The notes beneath the pieces were generated by a model, which was not told the origin of the DNA, ran no database searches, and worked only from the letters and a program-made list of their open reading frames with translations. 59,958 nucleotides of DNA from Nostoc sp. LEGE 06077 (GTDB taxonomy: Bacteria > Cyanobacteriota > Cyanobacteriia > Cyanobacteriales > Nostocaceae), in the NCBI RefSeq assembly GCF_015207705.1, contig NZ_JADEWI010000044.1:1-59958 (forward strand), written 5' to 3'. The position numbers were made by a program, and so were the translations under genes. Position 1 is the first letter of the stretch; each line of letters begins with the position of its first letter. Positions 52,440 through 59,958 of this stretch are shown one piece after another.

Positions 52440-52794
52440 AGGTCGTCAATAGCAATTTAGAGGTGATGTCTACCAACTTTAACTAAGCCAGTTGATTATT
52501 CAAATTCTAGCTCCCAATTATTTTTGTTTGCAGAAGAAAATATTTAGCAAAACCTCTGTTCATTACGTCTAAATGTATTGCATAGCGTTCATGATCGCCT
52601 GCATATCAACTAATACGGTTCAGATTAGCGCGATGGGCGCGTTCAATCTGCTGAGTTTCAACCAAGCACTATTGATTGGTTAATGGTAATTCATTCTGAC
52701 TTCTGAATCCTAAATTCTGCTAGATAAGTAGCAAATATATCATTTGTTGCCAGCAACTAAATTTATAGTGAAGCTCAGAAAGTGGAGAACATAA
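52440..52794. other. Intergenic region, no gene seen
   Basis: A 355-base spacer between divergent units, with no hairpin or recognisable regulatory site beyond what a promoter must contain. Confidence 0.5.
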
Positions 52795-53649
52795 ATGCTT
52801 GTAAAAAATCAAGGTGTAGTAGTTATTACAGGGGCATCAACCGGAATCGGTGAAGCCTGCGCTTTGCTTTTAGACAAATTAGGATTTTGTGTCTTTGCTG
52901 GTGTACGTAAAGATGTAGATGCTCAAAAGCTTCAACAGAAAGCTTCTCCAAGACTTATCCCTATTTTTTTAGATATTACAGATGCTGATTCAATTGCATT
53001 TGCAGTTGAGACAATAAAAAATACTGTTGGTGATGAAATTTTGGGTTTAGTAAATAATGCCGGAATTGCAGTTCCAGGCCCATTAGAATTATTACCAATT
53101 GCTGAATTTCAACAACAAATACAAGTTAATCTGATTGGACAACTAGCAGTCACACAAGCATTTCTTGGTTTATTGCGGCAAGGTCGAGGACGAATTGTCA
53201 ATATGGGTTCTGTTAGCGGCAGAAGTGCGGCTCCGTTTCTTGGTGCTTACAATGCCTCAAAATTTGCACTTGAAGCGCTCACCGATGTGATGCGTATGGA
53301 ATTACGACCTTGGGGAATTTCAGTTTCCATTATTGAACCAGGCGCAATTTCTACCCCGATTTGGGAAAAGTCTTTTACTCAAGCAGATAAAGCAAAGGAC
53401 AATTTGTCGCCATCTGCCCAAGATCTCTACGGTGCTGCGATGACGGCTGTACGTAAAAAAGTGGGAGTCATAGCATCTAAGAGCATTTCATCAGATGTTG
53501 TAGCTGAGGCTGTTGTTCATGCACTCACAGCGAAAAAACCAAAGACGCGCTATCTCGTCGGTCAAGACGCAAAATTGGCAGTAGTACTCAAGTATCTTTT
53601 ACCTGACAGATTGTATGACCGAGTGATTTTATATTCAATGGGTTTATAG
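52795..53649 (+). CDS. Short-chain dehydrogenase/reductase
   Basis: The 284-residue protein has the classical SDR motifs: TGASTGIGEA (nucleotide binding), NNAG, and the active-site Ser and YNASK tetrad (SVSGRSAAPFLGAYNASK). It binds NAD(P)H and reduces or oxidises an alcohol/ketone substrate that cannot be told from sequence. A C-terminal extension with KYLLPDRLYDRVI is typical of retinol-dehydrogenase-like and acyl-substrate SDRs. It stands alone, convergent with arsH. Confidence 0.88.
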   Translation: MLVKNQGVVVITGASTGIGEACALLLDKLGFCVFAGVRKDVDAQKLQQKASPRLIPIFLDITDADSIAFAVETIKNTVGDEILGLVNNAGIAVPGPLELLPIAEFQQQIQVNLIGQLAVTQAFLGLLRQGRGRIVNMGSVSGRSAAPFLGAYNASKFALEALTDVMRMELRPWGISVSIIEPGAISTPIWEKSFTQADKAKDNLSPSAQDLYGAAMTAVRKKVGVIASKSISSDVVAEAVVHALTAKKPKTRYLVGQDAKLAVVLKYLLPDRLYDRVILYSMGL

Positions 53650-53746
53650 ATAATGAACACTGTTCAATCTTTACTCAACAGAAAACTTCTACCTCCACCC
53701 GGTCATTTTCAGCCCCACCCCGATATGCGATCGCCAAAATTAGATT

Positions 53747-54400
53747 TTAGTTAACTTTCAAGGCTTTGTTCGCCACCTCAATTACTTCTTTTGCTGCCTT
53801 CTCCTTGCGTTCACTGTAGCGATCTGTGAGGTAATCTACCTTGTCTCGTAACAACAAAGTAAACTTATAAAGTTCTTCCATCACATCCACAACGCGATCG
53901 CGGTAGGGCGAATCTTTCATTGTCCCATCTTCGTTAAACTCTTGATATGCTTTCGCCACTGAAGATTGATTGGGAATCGTGAATATCCGCATCCATCGCC
54001 CCAGAATTCTTAATGTATTCACGGCGTTAAAAGATTGGGAACCACCGCTTACCTGCATTACAGCCAAAGTTCTACCTTGAGTTGGGCGAACGGCTCCAAT
54101 ACTCAGCGGAATCCAATCAATTTGGTTTTTCATAATCCCAGAAATTTGACCGTGTAACTCCGGGCTAGACCAAACTTGGCCTTCCGACCACAAACTTAAT
54201 TCCCGCAATTCCTGAACTTTGGGATGAGTGTCAGGAACACTACCATAAATGGGGAGTTCTCTGGGGTCGAAAAACTTCACCTCTGCACCAAACTCTGCAA
54301 TGATGCGGGCGGCTTCTTCTGCCAAGAGACGACTATAGGAGCGATCGCGCAAAGAGCCATATAAAAATAAAATTCTGGGGGGATGGTCGAATGTTGTCAT
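53747..54400 (-). CDS. arsH: ArsH, NADPH-dependent FMN reductase of arsenic resistance
   Basis: The 217-residue flavodoxin-like protein has the ArsH features: [24 protein letters not shown] near the N-terminus (FMN phosphate loop), [20 protein letters not shown], and [35 protein letters not shown] split over conserved blocks. ArsH oxidises organoarsenicals and reduces quinones or other acceptors. It is the last gene of the minus-strand ars operon, 18 bases after arsC, as in the cyanobacterial arsBHC-type arrangement. Confidence 0.92.
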   Translation of the reverse strand: MTTFDHPPRILFLYGSLRDRSYSRLLAEEAARIIAEFGAEVKFFDPRELPIYGSVPDTHPKVQELRELSLWSEGQVWSSPELHGQISGIMKNQIDWIPLSIGAVRPTQGRTLAVMQVSGGSQSFNAVNTLRILGRWMRIFTIPNQSSVAKAYQEFNEDGTMKDSPYRDRVVDVMEELYKFTLLLRDKVDYLTDRYSERKEKAAKEVIEVANKALKVN

Positions 54401-54418
54401 AGATGGAAATAAATAAGT

Positions 54419-54817
54419 TTATGCTTGATTCACCGATTCAATTAATTGCGCCACCCGTTCTTTAATTTCATCGCGCACTCTGGGGAAAATTTCTGGTTGT
54501 TCAGCCGGATCATCTAACTGCCAATCTTCAAATACTTCGCGTACTACCCATTCCGGCGGCAAATTCACACCACAACCACACAGAGAAATCACCACATCAA
54601 AGTCTGCGGCTTGAAAATCACTTAGGGGTTTGGAATTTTGATCGGTAATATCAATACCAATTTCTTGCATAACTGCGATCGCTTCTGGTCTAACCTGACT
54701 CGCCTCTAACCCCGAACTAGTTACGGCTATTTTTCCTTTACCTAGGGTTTTAGCAAAACCTTCCGCCATTTGCGAACGAGCAGAGTTCTTTTTACAGACA
54801 AACATGACACGTTTCAT
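54419..54817 (-). CDS. arsC: Arsenate reductase of the low-molecular-weight phosphatase type
   Basis: The 132-residue protein begins MKRVMFVCKKNSARSQMAEGFAKTL, where C8-x5-R14 is the phosphatase-like P-loop. A second cysteine pair, CGCGVNLP (C80, C82), supplies resolving thiols. It reduces arsenate to arsenite, which Acr3 would then export; cyanobacterial homologues draw on the glutathione/glutaredoxin system. It sits between acr3 and arsH in one operon. All active residues are present. Confidence 0.9.
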   Translation of the reverse strand: MKRVMFVCKKNSARSQMAEGFAKTLGKGKIAVTSSGLEASQVRPEAIAVMQEIGIDITDQNSKPLSDFQAADFDVVISLCGCGVNLPPEWVVREVFEDWQLDDPAEQPEIFPRVRDEIKERVAQLIESVNQA

Positions 54818-54851
54818 AAATCAATTCCTTTGTTTGTGACGATAGTTGTAA

Positions 54852-56001
54852 TTATTTGCAGTTACCAAAACAACGCGGATCTAGCAAGGTTGCTTTCTCC
54901 GGTTCTCTCGGAAACCAACTTGCTGTGCGTTTACAAAATTCAACCAGCATTAACATAACTGGCACTTCAATTAAAACTCCCACCACTGTAGCTAGTGCTG
55001 CACCAGAACTTAAGCCAAATAAAATCACAGCCGTGGCGATCGCCACTTCAAAATGATTACTCGCGCCAATTAATGCTGCTGGTGCGGCATCTTCGTAAGA
55101 TAAGTTCAGTTTCAATGCTGCTACATAACTAATCAAGAAAATGAAATTAGTTTGAATAAACAGTGGTACAGCAATTAACAAAATATGCAAGGGATTATTC
55201 ACAATTAGTTCACCCTTGAAGGCAAACAGCAGTACCAAAGTTAGCAACAAAGCAGTAATCGCCACGGGAGTCAAATAGTTGAGAAATCTTCTTTCAAACC
55301 ACTCTTTACCTTTATATTTAAAAATCCAGTAACGGCTATACATTCCCGCTATTAGCGGTAAACCAACATAAATCAATACTGACAAAACAATAGTTTGCCA
55401 AGGTAAAGTTAAATTATTCGCAGCTAGTAACCATCTACCCAAAGGTGCATATAAAAATAGCATAGCCAAAGAGTTTACAGCCACCATGATTAAGGTGTGT
55501 CCTTGGTTCCCGTAAGAAAGATAGCCCCACATCAGCACCATCGCTGTACAAGGCGCAATTCCTAATAAAATTGTGCCAGCAATGTAAGAATTTGCCAGTG
55601 TGACTTCACCACCGCGAATTATTTCACTTCCTACAATCAAAGGACGAAATAACCATCCTAAGAAAAATTGAGCAAATACTACCATCGTGAATGGTTTAAT
55701 CAACCAATTCACCACCAAGGAGAATTACTGGTTTTGGAGCGCGGATAGCATTTGTAGCTTGCGTGAAGTCAATCTTCACCATGATGGGATACATCATGAA
55801 AAACAAACATACAGCAATGGGAATAGAAACCTGATATACACTCATTGCATCCAGTAATACCGCCACTCCTGGAAATAATCGACCCAGAACAATTCCCCCA
55901 AAGATACATAAAAATACCCAAACAGTGAGATACTTTTCAAAAAAGCTGAGATTGCTTCCTGCTTGTATGCGGGTTGTACTAGCTTGTGAATTATGAGCCA
56001 T
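54852..56001 (-). pseudogene. acr3: Arsenite efflux pump Acr3, frameshifted
   Basis: The start is ATG 56001 ([14 protein letters not shown] about nine bases earlier). The first frame runs through the helices ([21 protein letters not shown]) to APKPVIL at about 55724. There the frame changes; [24 protein letters not shown] continues in another frame to the stop at 54852. Two bases appear to be missing between VIL and LVV. The remaining ten-helix Acr3 is otherwise complete, including [15 protein letters not shown] with the essential Cys. Without the frameshift it would be a normal 380-residue pump. A read error is possible; if real, arsenite export by this operon is lost. Confidence 0.85.
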
Positions 56002-56030
56002 TAATATACACCTAAAATCAAACTCAACGC

Positions 56031-57092
56031 CTAACATTTGGATTCTTTCCGCAACAATTCACCAATTGTTAGGTTCATTTCTGCTTTCCCATCAAATACT
56101 GTTCCTACCTTGCTTCGATAAAAGTGAACAGAATTAATCTGGTAGCCTTCATCGGGTAAAGGTATATAACCCACAGATGCTACGGTTTTTGGTGCATTTT
56201 TGAGGTAAAAATCTATAAATTCGGATAGTATTCCCCTATTTGATAAAGACTGCGGATTAACGTAAATAAATAAAGGTCGAGAAAGTGTTTGATATTTGGC
56301 TTTCTCTACTGCTTGAGGTGAGGGTAATACTGAGCCACGTCCATTATCAATGGAGAGCGCTTTCAATTTATCTTGATGTTTTTCATAATACGCATAGCCA
56401 AAATAACCCAACGCATTTGGGTCTTTACTGATGCCATCTACTAATATTTCATCATTTTCACTGGCTGTGTAATCGTTGCGAGAAGCTCTAGCTTTACCAA
56501 CAATTGCCTCTGTAAAGTAGTCAAAAGTACCAGATTTTCCCCCAGCACCATACAAAGTCAAAGGACGATCTGGCCAAGATGCTCGTACTTGGTTCCAGCG
56601 AGTAATTTTCCCTTGAGCCGCAGGTTGCCAAATCTTTTTTAATTCTGCTACTGTGATGTCTTTTGCCCAAGTGTTTTGAGGATTGACAGCTACAGTTAAA
56701 GCATCAAAAGCTATGGGAAGTTCTATGTATCCCACTCCGTTATTCTTACAAGCTGTCATCTCTGCTAACAAAATCGGTCGGGACGCATTGCTGACTGCTG
56801 TTTCTCCTGCACAGAATTTTTCAAACCCGCCTGTAGTACCAGAAAATTTGACTTCAACTTGCGCCTTGTTATTAGAGCTTGCTTGAAACTCTTGAGCGAT
56901 CGCTTGAGTAATTGGATATACCGTACTCGAACCATCAATCTTAATTGTTGTCCCAGTCTTGGTACTATTACTCACTTCAATAGCGCTGGGAGACTGTTGA
57001 CTTTGAGTATTAGAAGTTGATCCATCTGCACAACTGCTTACTAGCGCCAGTGTTGTCAATACGAGAGCCAATTTCTTAACTTTTGTTTTCAT
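56031..57092 (-). CDS. PstS-like phosphate/oxyanion-binding lipoprotein in the ars operon
   Basis: The ATG at 57092 follows GGAGAGG, so it is chosen over a TTG four codons earlier (353 residues). The lipoprotein signal has VSSC as lipobox, then the PstS/SphX fold: [32 protein letters not shown] and [12 protein letters not shown] with the classic anion-binding Ser/Thr/Gly residues. It is co-transcribed as the first gene of the ars operon, 29 bases before acr3. Its ligand may be phosphate, or arsenate or arsenite given its place; this is inference. Confidence 0.88.
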   Translation of the reverse strand: MKTKVKKLALVLTTLALVSSCADGSTSNTQSQQSPSAIEVSNSTKTGTTIKIDGSSTVYPITQAIAQEFQASSNNKAQVEVKFSGTTGGFEKFCAGETAVSNASRPILLAEMTACKNNGVGYIELPIAFDALTVAVNPQNTWAKDITVAELKKIWQPAAQGKITRWNQVRASWPDRPLTLYGAGGKSGTFDYFTEAIVGKARASRNDYTASENDEILVDGISKDPNALGYFGYAYYEKHQDKLKALSIDNGRGSVLPSPQAVEKAKYQTLSRPLFIYVNPQSLSNRGILSEFIDFYLKNAPKTVASVGYIPLPDEGYQINSVHFYRSKVGTVFDGKAEMNLTIGELLRKESKC

Positions 57093-57137
57093 CGACCTCT
57101 CCAACGCGTGTTGTCACTAAGTTTATCTATCCCTCAT

Positions 57138-57206
57138 ATCAAGAAAACTTGATATGTTAGGGTGTTGTCAACTAGAAAATACAAAAATTCATCAAAAAAA
57201 GTTGAT
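57138..57206. promoter_or_regulatory. Pair of ArsR-type operators upstream of the ars operon
   Basis: ATCAA-N6-TTGAT occurs at 57138-57153 (inside the perfect palindrome CATATCAAG-AAAA-CTTGATATG, 57135-57156) and again at 57191-57206. The centres are 53 bases apart. This inverted-repeat form matches the ArsR site I recall from the Synechocystis arsBHC promoter. The pair lies 46 to 114 bases upstream of the pstS-like start. No arsR gene is in the window. Confidence 0.75.
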
Positions 57207-57353
57207 GGGTTCTCGAACGATAAATTAAAGTCTGCAATCTCTTGGTTATGAAATTCAGGTAAGCTGAGGTTAAAAATAGTGCTGAGTGTTTAGTGATGAC
57301 AGTAACTTTTCAGCGCTAAGTTCACCGAGAGTAATTGTTTACCTTTGTGAAAT

Positions 57354-57842
57354 ATGAAAAAACAACACAGCAGAGCATTTTTATTGAATTTCCCAACTTT
57401 GGTTATGCAGCACTACTCAAAACTGATTCAGATAATTTTTACTTTCTGTCTAATCACGTTTCTCTCATGGGTGATAACTCCCACAGCCGAAGCCCTAACA
57501 CAGATTAGACTATTTGACATTTCTTATAAAGATTGTCCCCCAGAACTGGCTCAGGGGGCGGTTATTAGTAGTGGTAGTGCAGCGGCGAATTGCTTTATTG
57601 TCACAGGTAAAGCAGAAAATGGCACTTACAAAACTGTCTACGATGCAGATATATATGGCCGGATCTATGATGCTAACAATGACTCAGTAATGCAAAACCG
57701 GACTCGTCTTGGTTCTATTGAGGAAGTTCCACCAGGAACGAGTGATTTTGAACTCAGGATTTCTGTACCCGCCAATCAGCCCTTACCTTTGCAGCTAAAG
57801 CAATTTAAAGCATCGGGATTTAGTAGTCAAGTCAGAAGATGA
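57354..57842 (+). CDS. Secreted protein, unknown function
   Basis: The 162-residue protein has an N-terminal hydrophobic signal (LIQIIFTFCLITFLSWVITPTAEA). The mature part of about 110 residues begins LTQIRLFDISYKDCPPELAQGAV, with two cysteines that may form a disulfide (DCPPEL and AANCFIV), followed by beta-rich sequence (GKAENGTYKTVYDADIYGRIYDANNDSV). The pattern resembles a single immunoglobulin-like or transthyretin-like domain. I do not recognise a named family. It lies divergent from the ars operon and is not obviously part of it. Confidence 0.68.
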   Translation: MKKQHSRAFLLNFPTLVMQHYSKLIQIIFTFCLITFLSWVITPTAEALTQIRLFDISYKDCPPELAQGAVISSGSAAANCFIVTGKAENGTYKTVYDADIYGRIYDANNDSVMQNRTRLGSIEEVPPGTSDFELRISVPANQPLPLQLKQFKASGFSSQVRR

Positions 57843-57920
57843 GTGCTGTTACCGTAGCGGGGCGGTTAGCCCGTGCTGAGTTCTGAGTTCTGAGTGATTA
57901 CAACTTTTAATAAGATAAAC

Positions 57921-57944
57921 AGTCTGGGTTGGTCAACCCAGACT
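57921..57944. terminator. Bidirectional hairpin terminator
   Basis: AGTCTGGGTTG (57921-57931) and CAACCCAGACT (57934-57944) form a perfect 11-bp stem with a 2-base gap at the tip. It lies between convergent genes, 27 bases before the YggT stop. Confidence 0.75.
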
Positions 57945-57970
57945 TCAAACTAGTAACTTGTAACTGATAA

Positions 57971-58246
57971 TTACGCAAAGACTTGCAGACCACCAGCCAG
58001 ACTACCTACTACTTGGCCTACTACTTGTAGTAATAAAATCGCCAACATTGGAGAAATATCAATTCCACCCAAGGGGGGGATGATGGAACGGAAGACATTG
58101 AGATATGGGTCAGTAATTTGGCTTAAAGCAGAAAAAGGCTGATTGTACCAATTGATGGTGGGGAACCAAGTCAATAGAACTCTAATGAATAGTAGAGCAG
58201 TATATAGCTGTATGAAGGTGTTGAGAGTGCTAATCAGTAAAAACAT
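57971..58246 (-). CDS. YggT-family membrane protein
   Basis: The 91-residue protein has two membrane helices (TFIQLYTALLFIRVLLTWFPTINW and ISPMLAILLLQVVGQVVGSLAGG) and the family motif ALSQITDPYLNVFRSIIPPLGGIDISP. YggT proteins are linked to osmotic tolerance in E. coli and, in plastids and cyanobacteria, CCB3/YlmG homologues to cytochrome b6 assembly or nucleoid distribution. Which applies here cannot be said. Length is normal. Confidence 0.9.
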   Translation of the reverse strand: MFLLISTLNTFIQLYTALLFIRVLLTWFPTINWYNQPFSALSQITDPYLNVFRSIIPPLGGIDISPMLAILLLQVVGQVVGSLAGGLQVFA

Positions 58247-58418
58247 GGATTTTTCGGTTTCCTGCTAAGTTTCACAAGCGGTCTTATAGTTGATTTTAGT
58301 TTAGTCGTTGTCATGCTGTCTGCGAATCAGTGTCTATTTTGACCACGACTAGCAGTTACCGGAACTTCCGATGAGCCTGAAAGTGAAAACTAAGTTGAGG
58401 AAAGTGGTTTGTGGGTGA

Positions 58419-58763
58419 TTAATCTTGTATTGAAGAGCGATCGCCTACTGTCTGACTAGTATTACCGTTAACATCGCCCAATTGTTTTCTCACCTCATCA
58501 ATTGTGGCATTTAACTGAGCAATTTTATCTTCTAGCGATCGCCTAGCCGTTTCCATTTCCAAATCACCAGTTTCTGAGGCTCTCATCCGCCGTTTTGTTG
58601 AGTTTTTTTTCGGCTCTACCGCAGCATTGCTCAGTTCAGTTTCTTCTTCAGTTGATTCTAAATCGAGCCGAGAAGTAATGAGCGCCCCCAAAACGCCCCC
58701 AACTAAGCCACCAAAAAGCGCCCCTGCTAAAAAACCACCAGCAAAACCATCACGCTGACTCAT
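58419..58763 (-). CDS. Small membrane protein with C-terminal coiled coil
   Basis: The ATG at 58763 gives 114 residues. Gly-rich helix DGFAGGFLAGALFGGLVGGVLGALITSRL is membrane-spanning with a YtxH-like glycine-zipper pattern. A charged linker (RRMRASETGD) and a predicted coiled coil (SLEDKIAQLNATIDEVRKQLGD) follow. Conserved small proteins of this kind are common in cyanobacteria, usually unannotated. It sits between YggT and upp on the same strand, with separate spacers. Confidence 0.7.
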   Translation of the reverse strand: MSQRDGFAGGFLAGALFGGLVGGVLGALITSRLDLESTEEETELSNAAVEPKKNSTKRRMRASETGDLEMETARRSLEDKIAQLNATIDEVRKQLGDVNGNTSQTVGDRSSIQD

Positions 58764-58840
58764 AACTTTACCGCCTTGAAGCAACCTTACAATCTTTAAT
58801 ATTGTGTTTAGCGATTTTCTTTGCCTAGCTGCATAGTAAC

Positions 58841-59491
58841 TTAAGTACCAAAAATGCGATCGCCTGCATCGCCTAATCCCGGTACAATAAAACCGCGATC
58901 GTTAACTGTTTCATCAATAGTTGCAGTGTAAATTATTAACTCTGGATACACCGCGCTGAGTTTCTGCAATGCTGGTGGAGCCGCAACTACACTCACAATT
59001 CGCGTCAACGCCGGATTAACCCCCCGTTGTGTTAATTCTGCCATAGCCCGCATAATTGACCCCCCTGTTGCTAACATCGGATCGGTGATTAACACTCTTG
59101 TTTGTGGGTCAAATTTTTCCGGTAATTTATTCAGATAACATTGCGCTTCCAGCGTCTCTTCATCCCGCACCAAGCCCAAATGATAAATCGAAGCTAACGG
59201 TAATAGAGTTTGTGCGCCTTCTAATAATCCTAATCCTGCCCGCAGAATCGGCACCACCGCCACAGGCACTTCTGGATTAATAAAAGTTGCGGGACAAGCA
59301 TCTAAAGGACTTTGCACCGTCGTCTCTATCGTCGGTAGCCACTCTCGCGCGGCTTCGTAAGTTAGCCATCGGCCTAACTCAGTTATGGCACTGCGGAATA
59401 ATACTGAAGGTGTAGCAGCATCACGGGCAACTGCCAACCAGTGCTTAATTAAGGGATGGGGAGGAACGTAAACACGCAGTTGTACCGTCAT
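58841..59491 (-). CDS. upp: Uracil phosphoribosyltransferase
   Basis: The 216-residue protein has the UPRT landmarks: HPLIKHWLAVARDAATPSVLFRSAITELGRWLTYEA (in blocks), the PRPP-binding loop VLITDPMLATGGS, and the uracil-binding YTATIDETVNDRGFIVPGLGDAGDRIFGT end. It salvages uracil to UMP using PRPP. The family is normally 205-215 residues, so it is complete. The start at 59491 matches the family N-terminus. Confidence 0.95.
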   Translation of the reverse strand: MTVQLRVYVPPHPLIKHWLAVARDAATPSVLFRSAITELGRWLTYEAAREWLPTIETTVQSPLDACPATFINPEVPVAVVPILRAGLGLLEGAQTLLPLASIYHLGLVRDEETLEAQCYLNKLPEKFDPQTRVLITDPMLATGGSIMRAMAELTQRGVNPALTRIVSVVAAPPALQKLSAVYPELIIYTATIDETVNDRGFIVPGLGDAGDRIFGT

Positions 59492-59611
59492 AGCTGGAAA
59501 TTAGCACTTTTGATTTTACAGGAACTGAAACCTCATCATACTCTTTCCTGCGTATAGCTAACAGCCAAAATCAACACCCCGAAAATTATTGAAAATCTTT
59601 TTCATTAATAG

Positions 59612-59641
59612 TTGACATAGATTCTCAATCAAAGCTATATT
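59612..59641 (+). promoter_or_regulatory. Sigma-70-type promoter with Fur-box-like sequence
   Basis: TTGACA (59612-59617), 18-base spacer, TATATT (59636-59641). The minus strand of the same segment reads TGAGAATCTATGTCAA, which resembles the A/T-rich Fur box in part. It points at the small RNA candidate that follows. Confidence 0.6.
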
Positions 59642-59648
59642 ATTAATC

Positions 59649-59719
59649 AGTGTTCTCCTCTCTTTAAGGATCGGCAGACGGGATTGGCCAGCAGTAGCAG
59701 GCTTGTCCCTCTTTTTTTT
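59649..59719 (+). ncRNA. Candidate small RNA, about 71 nt
   Basis: A start about seven bases after the TATATT box and an end at a T8 run (59712-59719) define a transcript of about 71 nt. The 3' end is a terminator hairpin: GGGA (59680-59683) with TCCC (59706-59709), and GCC with GGC, around an A/G-rich loop. The 5' half has TCCT (59656-59659) pairing with AGGA (59667-59670) and a pyrimidine-rich CTCCTCTC stretch suited to pairing with ribosome binding sites. Size, CU-rich motif and a Fur-like promoter recall IsaR1, the iron-stress small RNA, but I cannot confirm the match from memory. Confidence 0.5.
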
Positions 59720-59892
59720 GCATTATTTATTAGACATCTGGTGATAATTAATTGTGCATTGCCCAAAATCCTTGCTAGGGGCGTATACTCCACCTACGCC
59801 ATTAGATCATTTTTAGAGATATCTATTAGAACTATCTTTAAAATAAATTTTGTGGGAAAATAAACAGAAAAATGTAACTATGTATATCAATA

Positions 59893-59958
59893 ATGACAAG
59901 TCCCCTAGAAAGAATAGAACTATACCCCCAGGAATCAAAAAGATTAATTGGGATTAAG
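59893..59958 (+). CDS. Partial transposase-like gene, cut by the window edge
   Basis: An open frame from ATG 59893 to the end encodes MTSPLERIELYPQESKRLIG and onward. This N-terminus resembles an abundant cyanobacterial transposase group (HARBI1/IS5-like) whose proteins begin similarly with P-x-ESKRL-x-GI. Only 22 codons are visible, so the assignment is tentative. If right, an insertion sequence begins at the right edge. Confidence 0.45.
   Translation, partial: MTSPLERIELYPQESKRLIGIK

Overview
The window is chromosomal DNA of a filamentous, Nostoc/Anabaena/Calothrix-like cyanobacterium. This is read from frequent GCGATCGC (HIP1-type) octamers, heptanucleotide short tandem repeats between genes, system II cytochrome c maturation (ccdA-ccs1), a ferredoxin-type sulfite reductase, type 2 isopentenyl-diphosphate isomerase, a NatFGH-BgtA amino-acid permease locus, and many cyanobacterial families (DUF3318, KGK, DUF5132, PEP-CTERM proteins). 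No calls rest on database searches; family names come from sequence recognition.

Layout. 0-11 kb: a truncated antiporter, a coiled-coil membrane protein, a degenerate succinyl-CoA-ligase-like pair, ccdA-ccs1 and a PEP-CTERM DUF4114 protein. 11-18.5 kb: queF, small conserved proteins, two tandem copies of the SRP RNA gene, sppA, fni and a HEAT-repeat protein. 18.7-24.1 kb: a minus-strand cluster of a P-type ATPase with several cysteine-less HMA_2-type domain proteins and DUF5132, interrupted by a 208-bp MITE-like element with clear target duplication. 24-29 kb: def, htrA, then dnaA, oriC (six perfect TTTTCCACA boxes) and dnaN, so this is the replication-origin region. 29-32 kb: a decayed natFGH-bgtA locus in which only the shared ATPase gene bgtA is intact, next to a frameshifted Rpn-like gene. 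32-42 kb: DUF3318, phytase-like esterase, queE, a STAS-sugar transferase fusion, HNH and KGK genes and a dynamin-like GTPase. 42-53 kb: tRNA-Arg(UCU), conserved hypothetical genes, ADP-ribosylglycohydrolase, sulfite reductase with a DNA-binding-like tail, a CBS-HEPN protein and small stress proteins. 53-57.3 kb: an arsenic operon (pstS-like, acr3, arsC, arsH) with two ATCAA-N6-TTGAT operators but a frameshifted acr3. 57.3-60 kb: YggT, upp, a candidate Fur-type small RNA and the first codons of a probable transposase.

Candidates for something new: the HMA_2/P-type ATPase/DUF5132 cluster whose metal-binding cysteines are all missing, the SucCD-like pair lacking the catalytic histidine, the nested-hairpin mobile element, duplicated SRP RNA genes, the CBS-HEPN protein, and the small RNA candidate near the right edge.
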